Shown here: positions 27,845 to 34,476 of the stretch, one piece after another
Layout of the letters: each line of letters starts with the position of its first letter
How positions within the stretch are numbered: the first letter of the stretch is position 1
DNA from: Caldilineaceae bacterium
GTDB lineage: Bacteria > Chloroflexota > Anaerolineae > Caldilineales > Caldilineaceae
Reading direction: 5' to 3'
Length of the DNA: 34,476 bases
NCBI GenBank assembly: GCA_026645575.1
Contig: JAPKMW010000113.1
Span: 1 to 34,476, forward strand
Made by a program: the position numbers and the translations under genes
The notes under the pieces: model-generated
The model's database searches: none
Told to the model about the DNA's origin: nothing
Seen by the model: the letters and a program-made list of their open reading frames with translations, nothing else

Positions 27845-28354
27845 TTAAGGGGAAGCGTAGATCATGATCCGGGCGACCCATTTGACCTGGCGGAGAGCGT
27901 CATCGGTTTCGGTGGGAACGATCAGGCGGACGAGTCCTTGGGCGCGGGTGAGGGGTTGCCCATGCAAGGTATGTGCCAGGAGGGAAGGCCGCGTTGCCGC
28001 TTCTTGCGCCAGATCGGCAGCAGTCAATCGTGTCCCGAACCCATCGCTACTGACAATGTCAACCTGCTGCCAGGTCGAATCCTGACCCAAAAGGTGAGTC
28101 AAAAAATCCTGTAACCGCACGCCGGCAAAGGTAAATGGCCCCGATGTGCCGTGGCCGGTACTGACAATGTAACAGTCGGCCACTGTTGTCATCGGCAGTT
28201 GTTGCAGATCGGCCACATCCCAACTGGAGACAATGCCATTGGGCAATTGCACCGTAAAGCGTGTTTCCGGCGAAGGCGGCGCTGGATTCGGCTCATGGGC
28301 GTGACCATGCACCCAGGCCGGTTCTTGTGAATCAAAGTGTTGATGCAGCGTCAT
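27845..28354 (-). CDS. Sulfite-oxidase-fold molybdopterin-binding-like protein
   Basis: A 169-residue protein. FTVQLPNGIVSSWDVADLQQLP, then VADCYIVSTGHGTSGPFTFAGVRLQDFL, the VDIVSSDGFGTRL strand pair, and a final RLIVPTETDDALRQVKWVARIMI match the oxidoreductase molybdopterin-binding domain (sulfite oxidase/YedY fold). The Cys in ADCYIV is in the position of the molybdenum-ligand Cys. It lacks dimerisation and heme domains and has no signal peptide, so it may be a minimal cytoplasmic member or a non-catalytic relative. It lies 36 bp upstream of the helicase gene and 78 bp after ClpS, all on the minus strand. The functional link is not evident. Confidence 0.7.
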   Translation of the reverse strand: MTLHQHFDSQEPAWVHGHAHEPNPAPPSPETRFTVQLPNGIVSSWDVADLQQLPMTTVADCYIVSTGHGTSGPFTFAGVRLQDFLTHLLGQDSTWQQVDIVSSDGFGTRLTAADLAQEAATRPSLLAHTLHGQPLTRAQGLVRLIVPTETDDALRQVKWVARIMIYASP

Positions 28355-28366
28355 AGCAGCAGACTC

Positions 28367-28427
28367 AATCTCTCAATCTCTCAATCTCTTTATCTCTCTT
28401 GTTAGGAGATTGAGAGATTGAGAGATT
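28367..28427 (-). repeat. 22-bp GAGATTGA-word hairpin
   Basis: Perfect arms (28367-28388 and 28406-28427) with a 17-nt loop. It begins 5 bp beyond the ClpS stop and ends 12 bp before the start of the molybdopterin-fold gene. It would form in the clpS 3' end and could mask or set translation of the next gene. Confidence 0.6.
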
Positions 28428-28432
28428 CTTCG

Positions 28433-28741
28433 TCAATCCGGTTCCATACTAAAAGTGAGAGGGTAGCCGTCGGCGCGGGCTTGGGTACGGGCGATGCCAA
28501 TCAGCTTTTCCGCCTCTGGTCGAGGGCGGATCATCACAATGGCGACCCCTTGTTCATGGGCTGTTTCCGCCACATGTTCCGCCAACTCCTGGGATAACAT
28601 GAAGATCCGTTTCAACACACGAATGACATACTCAAAGGGTGTGACATCATCATTGTGAATCAAAATACGATAAAGCGGCTCGGTACGGACATCGTCATCA
28701 TCATGAACAACGGGTTCGAGCAAAGGTTCAGCTAGCGCCAT
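28433..28741 (-). CDS. clpS: ClpS N-degron adaptor for ClpAP/ClpCP protease
   Basis: 102 residues; AGGTGA lies 4 nt before the ATG. An acidic N-terminal tail (1-22) is followed by the ClpS fold: [24 protein letters not shown] (24-47), [13 protein letters not shown] (57-69) and a last beta-strand. The N-degron pocket residues N30, D31, D32 and H62 are present, corresponding to N34/D35/D36/H66 of E. coli. The gatekeeper Met40 of E. coli is Phe36 here. The protein delivers substrates with bulky hydrophobic N-termini to the Clp protease in the cytoplasm. No clpA or clpC gene lies in the window. Confidence 0.93.
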   Translation of the reverse strand: MALAEPLLEPVVHDDDDVRTEPLYRILIHNDDVTPFEYVIRVLKRIFMLSQELAEHVAETAHEQGVAIVMIRPRPEAEKLIGIARTQARADGYPLTFSMEPD

Positions 28742-28857
28742 CAGGTCACCTATAGGAAAAAGAGTACAATCAAACGACTAGTATAAGCATACTCGGAGTT
28801 GGCTTGACGGTCAAGCTTTACAAAGGGTGGCGGGCAACTGTTGGTCATTGGTTATTA

Positions 28858-28897
28858 GTCATTGGTTATTGGTCACTTGTAACCAATAACCAATGAC
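28858..28897. repeat. 16-bp hairpin of GTCATTGGTTATTG words
   Basis: Arms GTCATTGGTTATTGGT (28858-28873) and its complement (28882-28897) with an 8-nt loop. A second tandem copy of the 14-bp word precedes it (28844-28857). It lies between the divergent clpS and GT2 genes, so it may affect either promoter. Confidence 0.65.
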
Positions 28898-28998
28898 CAC
28901 TGACTTCTTGCAACCTCTATCCATGCCAATTGACCACACCCTGCACTCATGTTACAATCGACAACGGAAAATTTGATGCAGCAACAACAAGACAGTTC

Positions 28999-29928
28999 AT
29001 GAACCATTCACGATTGCCCAATGAACAACAACCATTGGTGGCGCCGCTGGGAAGCCCGCCGATGTTGCGGTTGACAGTGGTGATACCAACCTATAACGAA
29101 GCGGACAACTTGCCGGCGATGACAGCGGCGCTCTTTGCCTTGCCCATTCCTTTGTTGCAACTGCTGATTGTCGATGACAATTCCCCCGATGGCACAGGAC
29201 AAGTGGCGGATCAGTTGGCGCAAGAATACAACCCACCAGATGGAACGGGGCATCCTCGCGTGCGGGTGATCCATCGCACCGGCAAGGGCGGGCTGGGGAC
29301 AGCCTACGTCGCCGGGATGCAACAGGCGCTGGCCGACGGCGCCGATTATGTGGTGCAGATGGATGCTGATTTCAGCCATTCACCCGACTACATTCCCCAG
29401 ATGTTGGGGGTGATGTTGGCGACGAATGCGGATGTCATCATTGGCAGTCGCTATGTCCCTGGTGGCACCCTCGATGAGCGCTGGGAGTTGGGGCGTCGGT
29501 TGTTGAGCTGGTGGGCCAACTATTATGTGCGTATGATTCTTGGCTTACGCATTCGTGATATGACGGCTGGTTTCAAGCTCTGGAAGCGCCAGGCATTGCT
29601 CGACCTGGGGCTGGAGAATGTGCGCAGCAACGGCTATAGCTTTCAGGTCGAGATGGCCTATCTGTGCGAAAAGCTGGGCTACCGACTGATTGAAATTCCC
29701 ATTCACTTTGAAGATCGGCGCATTGGTCAGAGCAAACTTGACATTCCCGTCAAGCTGGAATCAGCCTGGCGCACCTGGCAGATCCGTTGGCGGTATCAAC
29801 ATCTGACACGTCGCTCCAACCAACGCCCAACAACTGAGCGGCTGGCCGACGTTGCCCGACCAACCGAAGGGGCTTCCTTGTCGAATCCTTCCACGACAAT
29901 TTCCAATCCGCAATCCCAACTGCCATGA
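28999..29928 (+). CDS. GT2 polyprenol-phosphate mannosyltransferase-like protein
   Basis: 309 residues from the ATG at 28999; a TTG at 28930 and an ATG at 29062 are alternatives, as no strong ribosome site marks any of them. The catalytic domain begins [15 protein letters not shown] (25-39), with [10 protein letters not shown] (58-67), [13 protein letters not shown] (95-107), the DxD metal site [13 protein letters not shown] (121-133) and IGSRYVPGG (148-156). It continues DMTAGFKLW (187-195) and [16 protein letters not shown] (232-247), all typical of dolichol/polyprenol-phosphate mannose synthases. There are no obvious C-terminal membrane helices. It would make lipid-linked mannose or glucose for surface glycosylation. 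Its stop overlaps the start of the next gene (ATGA). Confidence 0.9.
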   Translation: MNHSRLPNEQQPLVAPLGSPPMLRLTVVIPTYNEADNLPAMTAALFALPIPLLQLLIVDDNSPDGTGQVADQLAQEYNPPDGTGHPRVRVIHRTGKGGLGTAYVAGMQQALADGADYVVQMDADFSHSPDYIPQMLGVMLATNADVIIGSRYVPGGTLDERWELGRRLLSWWANYYVRMILGLRIRDMTAGFKLWKRQALLDLGLENVRSNGYSFQVEMAYLCEKLGYRLIEIPIHFEDRRIGQSKLDIPVKLESAWRTWQIRWRYQHLTRRSNQRPTTERLADVARPTEGASLSNPSTTISNPQSQLP

Positions 29929-32900
29929 AACAACTTCTTTCCTTACGCAGCGACCTGCTGGCTGTGGGCGCGTTGCTTTTTCTTGCGTTACTCTGGTTTG
30001 CTCCCGTCCTCTTCCCGTCACTCACTGGCGCCACGCTCTTGCCCTATGACAACCTCTACAGCTTTGAGCCGTGGCGCTCGCTGCAACCGGGGCTTGTGCC
30101 GCACAATAACTTACTCAGTGATCTGGTGTTGGAAAATGCTGTGTGGAAGCTGCACATCCGCCGCACGCTGGCCGCTGGGGAGTTACCCTTGTGGAATCCC
30201 CAGATTTTTACCGGCTTACCTTTTCTCGCCGCTGGTCAGGCCAGCACCTTTTACCCGCTGAATCTGCTCTTTTACCTTTTGCCGCTGGAAGTGGCCTACG
30301 GTTGGTTCACGGCGTTGCAGGTTGCCCTGGCCGGCATCAACATGTATATCCTGGGGCGGGTGTTGCGGCTGCGACCGTTGCCGGCGCTTTTTAGTGGCGT
30401 AGTCTTCATGTTTAGCGGCTTTCTGATTGTCAGCGTGGTCTTCACCATGTTTATCGCCGCGGTGGTCTGGCTGCCCTTGTTGCTGGCGATAGTCGAATTG
30501 ATCATCTGCAAACAAGAAGAAAAGGGCAACACCAGCTTTCACCCCATCCCCTACGTCGCCGCCGGCATTGCCGTCATCGCGCTTATCGTCCTGGCCGGCC
30601 ATCCCGAACTCATTTATTATACCGCCCTGGTCACGGGCGCTTATGCCCTCGTGCGCCTCCTGGTTGCCTGGCGACGAATTACGCGCCCAGTGGGCACCCG
30701 CGAATTACGAATTACGCACCCAGAGGGCATCCCCGCAACAGGCAACACGCAACACGCAGCCGCTTCGTGGGCGCGTATCCTCAAACTCGCCGCCTGGCTC
30801 TTGACGATTGCTGTGCTTGGTACTGCGGCGGGTGGAGTGCAACTGCTCCCACTGCTTGAACTGGTGCCGCTCAACTTTCGCGAAGGCTCGGCCACCTTGC
30901 AACAAGTGCTGGACTGGGCCTGGCCGACCCGCCATGTGCTGACCTTTTTCCTGCCCGATGTCTTTGGCAATCCCAGTCATCACGCCTGGTTTGACATCTG
31001 GCAGCGGCAATGGCAACCCGCCACCACCAATGCGCTTGGTGAATCGATTGACACCATCTTCTGGGGCATCAAAAATTATGTCGAAGGCGGCAACTACGTG
31101 GGGATTGCGACGTGGGTGTTGGCGGGGGTTACGGTATTAGATATTGGGTATTGGGTATTGGGTATTGGACGAAAGCGAACCCACCCCATAACGCAATATC
31201 CAATATCCAATATCCAATATGTACATTTGTTATTTTTCACTGGCCTGGCCCTGGTGTCGTTGCTTTTCGCCTTTGGAACGCCGCTCTATGGTATCCTATT
31301 TTATGGCTTGCCAGGGTGGAGCCAGTTGCATAGCCCTTTCCGCTGGGTCTTCCCCTTTACGCTGAGTATGGCGCTGTTGGCAGGGATGGGGTTGCAACGG
31401 TTACTAGAGATTAAGAGATTGAGAGATTTAGAGATTCATCCAATCCAGTCAATCTCTAAATCTCTCAATCTCTCAATCTCCTTGGTAACTCTTTTGGCCG
31501 GTCTAGGCACACTTGCCCTTATCCTCGTCAGCCTCTTCCTGCCCGCACCGTTCATTGCCTTTGCCCAGCGCATCATCGACGGCAGCGACCTGGCCCGCAT
31601 GGCCTTCACGGATGGCCGTATGTTCTGGAGCTATCAAGCCATCAACTTGCTTAAGTTTGGGATATTTGCTTTGGGTAGTGGTTGGTTGGTTGGTTGGTTG
31701 GTTGGTTGGCGCAGACAGCAGACCGGAAGACCGGGAGACCGAAAGCGTGTCATCCTGCCAGGACAAGTCTTGTCACCTTGTCACCTTGTCACCTTGTCAC
31801 TGATTGCCCTCGTTGCGCTCGATCTCTACGCCGCCCATGGTCGTTTCAATCCGGCCAGCGATCCGGCCCTGTCGCCGCTAAGCCCCGCCAACATTCCCCC
31901 GGTCGTGCAGTTCATCAACGATCGTGAAGGCATTGATACGAATTACGAGTTACGGGTTACGGGTTACGAACCAGATAACACGCAACACGCAACACGCAAC
32001 ACGCAACTCTGGCGCTTCACCACCTTTAACCTCCCCGGCGAAAAGACCTTTAACGCCAACGTCGGCATGTACTACGGCTGGCAGGACATTCGTGGCTATG
32101 ATTCGATCATTCCACGCCAATATGTCGAATTGATGAACCGGGTGGCGCCGCAGGCCAATGAACTACTCTATAACCGCATCGCGCCGCTCTACAGCAACAG
32201 TAGCGGCGATGTCTATGGCATTCTCGACAACCCGCTGCTGGATCTGCTCAATGTCAAGTATGTCTTGACCCCACATTACCTGCCCAACCCCACCTGGCAG
32301 GAGATCTATCGCGACCCGGCCATTGCCGTCTATGAAAATCAGGAACTGCTGCCTCGCGCGTTTATTGTGCCGGAAGCCAGCGTGGTTCCCGTTGCCGAGC
32401 AACCGTTGGTGGAGACTGATCTGCGGCAGGTTGTTTTTCTGGATAAAACACCAACGACGGATCATGCTTTGACGCCAGCCAGCCCCCAAGTCAAAGAAGC
32501 GCAGATCAGTCGCTATACCGCCAACGAGGTTTTTGTCGATGTCAACCTGAGTGATCGCGGCTGGCTGGTGTTGAGCGATGCCTATTTCCCCGGCTGGAAA
32601 GCGTACTTGCGCTCCTTTGGCGGTGATGAGAGCGCCGAAGAGGAACTTCCGCTCTATCAGGCCAATGGCGCCTTTCGCACGGTTTATCTGCCGGCAGCGG
32701 GACAGTGGACCGTGCGCTTTGTCTACACTCCGATGAGTTTCAAACTGGGTCTCTATGTCAGCTTTTTGGCGTTCATGGCGACGCTCTTCCTCTGTGGCTA
32801 CTGGGCCTGGGGGCGCTTCTACCGCCCCGAAACTAGTGCGGGTGAAGTGCGCACAGTCGCCAAGAATTCGCTGGTGCCGATGGCGCTCAGTCTGGGCAAC

Positions 32901-34427
32901 AAGGCGATTGACTTTGCTTTTGCTATGCTCTATGTGCGCCTGCTGGGGCCGACAGGTACGGGTGAATATGCCTTTGTGGTGGCTGTTTATGGCATCTTTG
33001 AGATCATCAGCCGCTATGGGTTGGGGACGTTGTTGACCCGTGATGTCTCCGCCGACAAAAATCAATCGAGCCGCTACCTGACCAATGTCATCGCACTGCG
33101 CACCCTCTTGTGGCTGATCAGTTTGCCGCTGTTGGGCTTGGTGATCTGGCTCTACCGTTCCGTCGATACCCTCAACTTTTGGGGCTGGTACAGCGGTGAG
33201 TTGACGCCGATTGGTACGCAAGAGGTACAGGCGCTCTTAATCTTCGCCGCGTCGATGCTCTTTGCCAATTGGGCCGACGCCCTCAGCAGCACCTTTATGG
33301 CCTTTGAAAAGATGGAGTATCCGGCGGGGCTGGCCAATGCAGTGGCGTTGCTCAAAGTCACCCTGGGCGCGCTGGTGTTGCTGCTGGGCTGGGGCTATGT
33401 CGGGCTGGCGGCGGTGAGCCTGGTGATGAATCTGTTGCAGGTACTCTGGCTCTATAACTTGCTGCGCCGCACCCTCTTCCAACCCGAATGGCGCTGGGAT
33501 TGGCCGTTGCAACGCTGGATGATGCAGACCAGCGGCCCACTGATGATCAACCACCTCCTGGCGACGATCTTCTGGCGCATCGATCTTTGGCTGCTGCTGC
33601 CGTTGGCCGGTGCGGCGAGTGTGGGGTTATATAGCGTGGGGCTAAAATATCTGGATGGCCTCAATATCATCCCCAGCATCTTTACCATGGCGATCTTCCC
33701 GCTCATGAGCCGCTATGCCCGCAACGAGGCCGGCAACCTGTTACGCGCTTACGTGTTGAGCTTGCGTCTGCTGGTAATCGTCTGCCTGCCCATTGCGCTC
33801 GCAACGACGTTCCTGTCCAGTGATCTGGTCTATTTCTTGGGCGGCGCACAATATCTCCACATTCCCGAAACTTTCCACTTCTTTGGCTGGAACATTCCCC
33901 ATATCGGCGGTTCGGATCTGGCGCTCAGTGTGATTATTTGGAGTATTCCCATTGGCTTTGTCAATAGCGTGACGCAATATGTCCTCATTGCCGTCAACCA
34001 GCAGCGCTACCTGACCAAAGCGTTTATCATCGGCGTGGTCTTCAATGTCGTCGGCAACCTGCTGGTCATCCCCGGCTTTGGTTATGTTGGCGCAGCGGTA
34101 GTGACCATCCTCAGCGAATTTAGCCTACTCTTTCCTTTCTATTACAGTGTCAAACGGCATGTGGGTGTCGTGCCGTGGCTGTCGATTTACGGCGGTCCGG
34201 CCATTGCCGTCGCAGTCATGGGGATGGCAATTTATGCGATCAACACGTTGGGCGTCAACATTTGGCTGAGTGTAGTGGTTGGGGTGATTGTCTATCTGCT
34301 TGCCCTGCTCTTTACCGGCGTCTTCCGCCATGACGACATGAATGTCATCGGCAAAGCGTTGCCGCTCGAACGGTGGCGTCACCGATTGCCAATAGGCTTA
34401 GTTCGACTTTGTACATTTCCAAGTTAA
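29925..34427 (+). CDS. Fusion of YfhO-like membrane protein and Wzx/MATE-type flippase
   Basis: A 1500-residue polytopic protein whose ATG overlaps the stop of the GT2 gene. Residues 1 to about 965 are YfhO-like: first TM 11-30, [46 protein letters not shown] (87-120), many TMs to about 625, then an outside domain ending [15 protein letters not shown] ... [22 protein letters not shown] and a TM. Residues about 975-1485 are a separate flippase: [40 protein letters not shown], about 12-14 helices, with a polysaccharide-synthase-type ending. YfhO proteins act with lipid-linked sugars in polymer glycosylation, so one chain may join sugar transfer with lipid-sugar flipping; this is inferred. Five in-frame repeat-word blocks interrupt the N-terminal half (about 252-279, 404-433, 495-521, 585-624, 672-695). 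Confidence 0.85.
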   Translation: MKQLLSLRSDLLAVGALLFLALLWFAPVLFPSLTGATLLPYDNLYSFEPWRSLQPGLVPHNNLLSDLVLENAVWKLHIRRTLAAGELPLWNPQIFTGLPFLAAGQASTFYPLNLLFYLLPLEVAYGWFTALQVALAGINMYILGRVLRLRPLPALFSGVVFMFSGFLIVSVVFTMFIAAVVWLPLLLAIVELIICKQEEKGNTSFHPIPYVAAGIAVIALIVLAGHPELIYYTALVTGAYALVRLLVAWRRITRPVGTRELRITHPEGIPATGNTQHAAASWARILKLAAWLLTIAVLGTAAGGVQLLPLLELVPLNFREGSATLQQVLDWAWPTRHVLTFFLPDVFGNPSHHAWFDIWQRQWQPATTNALGESIDTIFWGIKNYVEGGNYVGIATWVLAGVTVLDIGYWVLGIGRKRTHPITQYPISNIQYVHLLFFTGLALVSLLFAFGTPLYGILFYGLPGWSQLHSPFRWVFPFTLSMALLAGMGLQRLLEIKRLRDLEIHPIQSISKSLNLSISLVTLLAGLGTLALILVSLFLPAPFIAFAQRIIDGSDLARMAFTDGRMFWSYQAINLLKFGIFALGSGWLVGWLVGWRRQQTGRPGDRKRVILPGQVLSPCHLVTLSLIALVALDLYAAHGRFNPASDPALSPLSPANIPPVVQFINDREGIDTNYELRVTGYEPDNTQHATRNTQLWRFTTFNLPGEKTFNANVGMYYGWQDIRGYDSIIPRQYVELMNRVAPQANELLYNRIAPLYSNSSGDVYGILDNPLLDLLNVKYVLTPHYLPNPTWQEIYRDPAIAVYENQELLPRAFIVPEASVVPVAEQPLVETDLRQVVFLDKTPTTDHALTPASPQVKEAQISRYTANEVFVDVNLSDRGWLVLSDAYFPGWKAYLRSFGGDESAEEELPLYQANGAFRTVYLPAAGQWTVRFVYTPMSFKLGLYVSFLAFMATLFLCGYWAWGRFYRPETSAGEVRTVAKNSLVPMALSLGNKAIDFAFAMLYVRLLGPTGTGEYAFVVAVYGIFEIISRYGLGTLLTRDVSADKNQSSRYLTNVIALRTLLWLISLPLLGLVIWLYRSVDTLNFWGWYSGELTPIGTQEVQALLIFAASMLFANWADALSSTFMAFEKMEYPAGLANAVALLKVTLGALVLLLGWGYVGLAAVSLVMNLLQVLWLYNLLRRTLFQPEWRWDWPLQRWMMQTSGPLMINHLLATIFWRIDLWLLLPLAGAASVGLYSVGLKYLDGLNIIPSIFTMAIFPLMSRYARNEAGNLLRAYVLSLRLLVIVCLPIALATTFLSSDLVYFLGGAQYLHIPETFHFFGWNIPHIGGSDLALSVIIWSIPIGFVNSVTQYVLIAVNQQRYLTKAFIIGVVFNVVGNLLVIPGFGYVGAAVVTILSEFSLLFPFYYSVKRHVGVVPWLSIYGGPAIAVAVMGMAIYAINTLGVNIWLSVVVGVIVYLLALLFTGVFRHDDMNVIGKALPLERWRHRLPIGLVRLCTFPS
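30672..30762. repeat. STRR-like block 1 in YfhO-flippase gene
   Basis: CGAATTA units (30674-30682 and 30701-30716) and AACACGC 7-bp units (30744-30757). It encodes [11 protein letters not shown] and GNTQHAA at about residues 257-279, in a loop between membrane helices. Confidence 0.8.
31134..31221. repeat. STRR-like block 2 in YfhO-flippase gene
   Basis: TATTGGG 7-bp units (about 31142-31168) and ATATCCA 7-bp units (about 31196-31220) form an imperfect inverted pair. It encodes [14 protein letters not shown] and [13 protein letters not shown] at about residues 405-432. Confidence 0.8.
31407..31480. repeat. STRR-like block 3 in YfhO-flippase gene: 30-bp hairpin
   Basis: GAGATTGA-type words form arms 31407-31436 and 31451-31480, complementary but for one base, with a 14-nt loop. 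It encodes [11 protein letters not shown] ... [12 protein letters not shown] at about residues 495-520. The same element is intergenic at 10356, 21591 and 28367. Confidence 0.85.
31677..31800. repeat. STRR-like block 4 in YfhO-flippase gene
   Basis: TTGG units (31681-31709) and CCTTGTCA 8-bp units (about 31769-31800). It encodes [15 protein letters not shown] and [13 protein letters not shown], about residues 585-624. Confidence 0.85.
31936..32008. repeat. STRR-like block 5 in YfhO-flippase gene
   Basis: ACGAATT/ACGGGTT 7-bp units (31938-31969) and AACACGC 7-bp units (31978-32008). It encodes [12 protein letters not shown] and [10 protein letters not shown], about residues 672-694, in the outside domain. 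Confidence 0.85.
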
Positions 34428-34476
34428 TAACAAACAGCAGCGAGGAGCCGCACTAGCCCCTTGGGAGAAAGTAAAG

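Noticed and set aside
32163..33221. Minus-strand open frame (352 codons) opposite the YfhO-flippase gene
   Set aside because: The translation is polar and featureless while the opposite strand encodes clear membrane helices. It is a shadow of codon bias.
34428..34476. Possible start of another gene at the right edge
   Set aside because: Only 49 bases remain, with no start codon and ribosome site that can be supported.

Overview
The window (about 34.5 kb, moderately GC-rich) looks like chromosomal DNA of a filamentous-type Chloroflexota bacterium, most plausibly Caldilineae/Anaerolineae-like. This is an inference from gene content: an archaellin-like pilin, PilN/PilO proteins with Thr/Pro-rich surface repeats, a FAS1+DUF3105 lipoprotein, a cytoplasmic reductive-dehalogenase-like protein, GH127 and enolase-superfamily sugar genes, and a YfhO-type membrane giant. 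I saw no rRNA, tRNA, CRISPR array, transposase or phage gene.

Layout. (1) 1-4059, minus strand: a short archaellin/type IV pilin-like protein, then a PilN-like/PilO-like pair in which PilO carries three extracellular beta-sandwich-like repeats. (2) 4302-6302, plus: a sugar-nucleotide pyrophosphorylase with a left-handed beta-helix, then an AT-richer DUF4258-like small gene. (3) 6436-11221, minus: a MacAB-like ABC export cassette (ATPase, FtsX-type permease, HlyD-like adaptor). (4) 11717-14915, minus: a three-gene sugar-acid operon (Gfo/Idh/MocA oxidoreductase, TIM-barrel isomerase, galactonate-dehydratase-like enolase), divergent from a reductive-dehalogenase-like Fe-S protein at 15144. (5) 16894-21591: a second enolase-superfamily dehydratase, a broken MazF-like gene, a GH127 beta-L-arabinofuranosidase and a FAS1/DUF3105 lipoprotein. 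(6) 21675-24681: a DUF892-like protein, a two-helix membrane protein, and an AAA-type NTPase with a C-terminal winged helix. (7) 24944-28741, minus: ClpS, a molybdopterin-fold protein, and an MrfA-like helicase interrupted by an HNH domain. (8) 28999-34427: a dolichyl-phosphate-mannose-synthase-like GT2 overlapping a 1500-residue fusion of a YfhO-like membrane protein and a Wzx/MATE-type flippase.

The metabolic genes fit uptake and breakdown of plant-type polysaccharides (arabinosides, aldonic/uronic acids). The last block fits lipid-linked glycan synthesis and export.

The most unusual signal is not a gene. Two kinds of low-complexity structure run through the window. The first is a set of long perfect inverted repeats (arms 13-34 bp, usually with no U-tract) just beyond many stop codons. 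The second is a vocabulary of 4-8 bp tandem words (GAGATTGA, TTGGTTGG, TATTGGG, AATTACG, AACACGC, CACCTTGT, GTCTTCT and similar). The same words build some of the intergenic hairpins and also sit in frame inside two large proteins: three blocks in the helicase and five in the YfhO-flippase. They resemble the short tandemly repeated repetitive (STRR) sequences known from cyanobacteria, and here they appear to have entered coding sequence without breaking the frame.
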